19,029 bases of DNA from Cochliopodium minus (taxonomy: Eukaryota > Discosea > Himatismenida > Cochliopodiidae): the NCBI GenBank assembly GCA_024220525.1, contig JAMYWO010000138.1, positions 54,965-73,993 of the forward strand. Reading direction: 5' to 3'. The position numbers were made by a program, and so were the translations under genes. The notes beneath the pieces were generated by a model that saw nothing but the letters and a program-made list of their open reading frames with translations, was not told where the DNA came from and did no database searches. Below, piece after piece: positions 17,390 to 19,029 of the stretch; position 1 is the first letter of the stretch, and each line of letters opens with the position of its first letter.

Positions 17390-18512
17390 AAATAACTAAT
17401 AAAATAAAATATTAAAAGAAACTTTTTTAAAAACTTGTTCAATACCTGTAAAAAATCTTTGCTACCAAATCTGCTTCAAATAATCCAGAATTTATCAAAT
17501 CCTTAGAATCCATCCTGTCATTATAATTTATATTAATCGCCAAACAATCCTCAAGTTCTGGAAATGGATAATCTCTTGTTTGTTAATTTTCATTGGGTTG
17601 GTTTATGGATGTATGTAATTCATTGTTTAAAGCCATTTTGACGATCTCATCCACGGTTGCTGTTTTTCCATTTCCTGGAGAATCATAGTACAAAAGAAAA
17701 GGTTTCCTTAGATCGTCGCTATTTTTTTCCCTCACCAATAGATGTTCTTTGAATTGAGAGGCCAAAGATTCTTTATTATCGTACTCATAAAAAACATTGT
17801 TTTCAAGGAGAGGAATCCGAGTGGAAAATCTATTTGCTTTTGTCAGAACCATTTTTGGTTTGAATGTTACTATCTTCCACTTTTTCTTTATTAATCATTT
17901 TTTCCATAGATGAATACTCCCATGAAACGAATAATTCCTTGAGTGAATCAAAATTATTTGCAATACCTCTATAAATTTCTTCCTTAGAATTCTGGGAGCT
18001 TATCGATATCATTATTAAATGTTTGAATATCATACTTGTAAAAATTTGGATTACTAATGAATAAACGATGCTTATTGACTATGTTTCCCTGGAATAAAGA
18101 GACAAGAGATTGCCATTGAGAATTAGAAAGATGTTCCTTGTACTTGGAGATCACATCAATTTCAACTCCTTTCTTTATTTGTTCCTCAAGAATTCTAAAG
18201 TTTTTTTCTTCAAATAAAAATATTTGTCAAAAAATTAAATAATTATAATATTCTTACTTTGCAATGCAACTTCAAAATCATATTTAACAGAAAGAGCTTT
18301 GCCTGCAAATTCTTGATTTCCCTCAAAGAGTTCGTAAACTGATTCTCAGTAAGATCCAAAAAATTTCTTCCTGTAAACTTTCTCCTATTCTGAATCTTTT
18401 TTAATGCTTCTTTAAATCCCTCTGGAAATTCTTTTGTTGGTAAATCATTCATTACTCCCAGAACTTCATCAGCTGAAAAATCAAAATTGTTTTCCAAAAC
18501 TTTACTCTCCAT
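17370..18512 (-). pseudogene. SAM-like plus P-loop NTPase gene (Crinkler/RHS-like), disrupted
   Basis: Minus-strand exons can be traced as 18258-18512, 18036-18207, 17871-17998, 17446-17836 and 17370-17395. The first has ATG 18512 and a SAM-like helical piece with FTGRNFLDLTENQFTNSLRE. The second reads RILEEQIKKGVEIDVISKYK onward. Exon four carries PFLLYYDSPGNGKTATVDEI, where SPGNGKT is a Walker A, followed by LEDCLAININYND and ADLVAKIFY|SYFYDLD. The Walker A, an 'I-N/T-Y-N' strand and a '(R/K)-I-(L/F)-Y-S-(Y/F)-F' helix match the NTPase of Crinkler-like and RHS-like proteins as I remember it. Three breaks exist: exons 1 and 2 join only if the A7 run at 18201-18207 were one base longer, an in-frame TAA sits at 17583-17585 between two coding parts, and the gene ends at the N. 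Two introns are only 37 and 34 nt. It is either a pseudogene or draft-quality sequence. Confidence 0.5.
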
Positions 18513-18545
18513 TTTTCTCACAATATTGGATTCTTTAATTAAAAA

Positions 18546-18950
18546 TTATGTGTTGAAATTTATGGATTTGATACCATCAATAGTTGCGAAATGCCTTATC
18601 TTTATGTTTGATTTGATGTTGGAAAAACAACAAAAATGAATTTTGGTACGATATTTTATTTCCCTTTCAATTGATGAAATTTTTGGGCAAATGATCTTGC
18701 TCAATGAGAAATTATTTCCTTTGAACATCTTTTTCATTAGGTAAGAATTTTTTGAATAAATGTTTTTTAGAGTAAAATAATCGTTGATCTTTTGACACAT
18801 TTGTTTTGAAGTATTTTCCATCTCTTTGTTCACATGTGTAAAAATAATCGATGATCTTTATAATTCAAAATCAAATTATAGAAAGCTTTATAGTCTTTAT
18901 CTTCTAAGATAAATTCAAATTCAATATCTTGGAATTTGTATTTTGTTTCT
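18546..18950 (-). CDS. Unidentified minus-strand coding fragments
   Basis: The minus strand reads TETKYKFQDIEFEFILEDKD then YKAFYNLILNYKDHRLFLHM (about 18950-18836) to a TGA. In a shifted frame it then reads NKEMENTSKQMCQKINDYFT through HFATIDGIKSINFNT (18833-18546). Both parts look like protein, and one frameshift or a missed intron between them would make a single chain of about 130 residues. It lies upstream of the SAM/NTPase gene in the same direction and could be its 5' part or a separate gene. I do not recognise a domain. Confidence 0.3.
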
Positions 18951-18952
18951 GT

Positions 18953-19029
18953 GATAGTTCAATTCATTTTGGAGCTTTGCTATTTTCCTTTTTTTTTCTT
19001 CTTCTTTTTTGTTGAAGATGATTTGTTCA
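18953..19029 (+). repeat. 77-bp exact direct repeat, copy 2 (window end)
   Basis: Identical to 15528-15604, and the window stops exactly where the identity stops being testable. The start-to-start distance between copies is 3425 bp. Confidence 0.95.

Noticed and set aside
17583-17585. TAA as a sense codon (Gln), because coding continues on both sides of this TAA
   Set aside because: The dehydrogenase and CHCHD genes end at TAA in the expected place, and the RasGAP-RhoGEF gene ends at TAG. A damaged gene or sequence error explains this single case.
15528-19029. LTR retroelement flanked by the two 77-bp repeats
   Set aside because: Repeats are very short for LTRs, no TG...CA ends, no reverse transcriptase, integrase or gag-like frames, and the second copy ends at the window edge.
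1-19029. tRNA, rRNA genes or CRISPR arrays
   Set aside because: No cloverleaf-like or rRNA-conserved stretch was seen, and the tandem repeats lack the repeat-spacer structure of CRISPR.

Overview
The window is mostly very AT-rich eukaryotic DNA, with a short GC-balanced bacterial piece at about 13.42-15.53 kb. The eukaryotic genes have short AT-rich introns, mostly GT-AG, that restore reading frame exactly. Intergenic gaps are only about 120-250 bp, and coding sequence is full of Asn/Thr, Ser/Pro and Lys/Glu runs. Introns are built of tandem AT repeats. A Ras/Rho regulator, a Mediator-like protein, a CHCHD2/10 protein, a peroxisomal aldehyde dehydrogenase and a WD40 protein fit a free-living protist with mitochondria and peroxisomes. 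An AT-rich amoeba of dictyostelid style is my best guess; an early-diverging fungus is not excluded.

Layout: 1-966 holds two copies of a dispersed repeat and a possible exon. 967-6115 (+) is a ten-exon gene for a 1251-residue protein with a RasGAP domain, then an Asn/Thr minisatellite, then RhoGEF DH and PH domains. 6362-8311 (+) is an intronless MED1-like gene. 8493-9114 (+) is a four-exon CHCHD2/CHCHD10 homologue. 9260-12341 (+) is a twelve-exon aldehyde dehydrogenase ending in SKL, whose start codon appears to be split by an intron. 12461-13401 (-) is a WD40 gene convergent with the dehydrogenase and apparently cut at its 5' side.

13422-15526 is Bacteroidota DNA (Chitinophaga-like). It has a secreted glycoside hydrolase missing its 3' end and a divergent ECF sigma factor missing its 3' end. 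No intact gene crosses either edge, and the right edge carries an N. I read this as an assembly chimera with DNA of a prey or co-cultured bacterium, with lateral transfer as the less likely alternative.

15528-19029 is eukaryotic again and shares the dispersed repeat with 1-500. It starts and ends with the same exact 77-bp sequence, the pattern left by a circular or looped k-mer contig, or by tandem paralogues. A second N at 17369 separates plus-strand coding fragments from a minus-strand gene. That gene has a SAM-like segment and a P-loop NTPase resembling the Crinkler/RHS-like ATPases, broken by a frameshift and an in-frame stop.

The most interesting biology is the RasGAP-RhoGEF fusion, which would join Ras switch-off to Rho/Rac switch-on in one chain. 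The most important caution is that the window appears to be stitched from at least three or four pieces.
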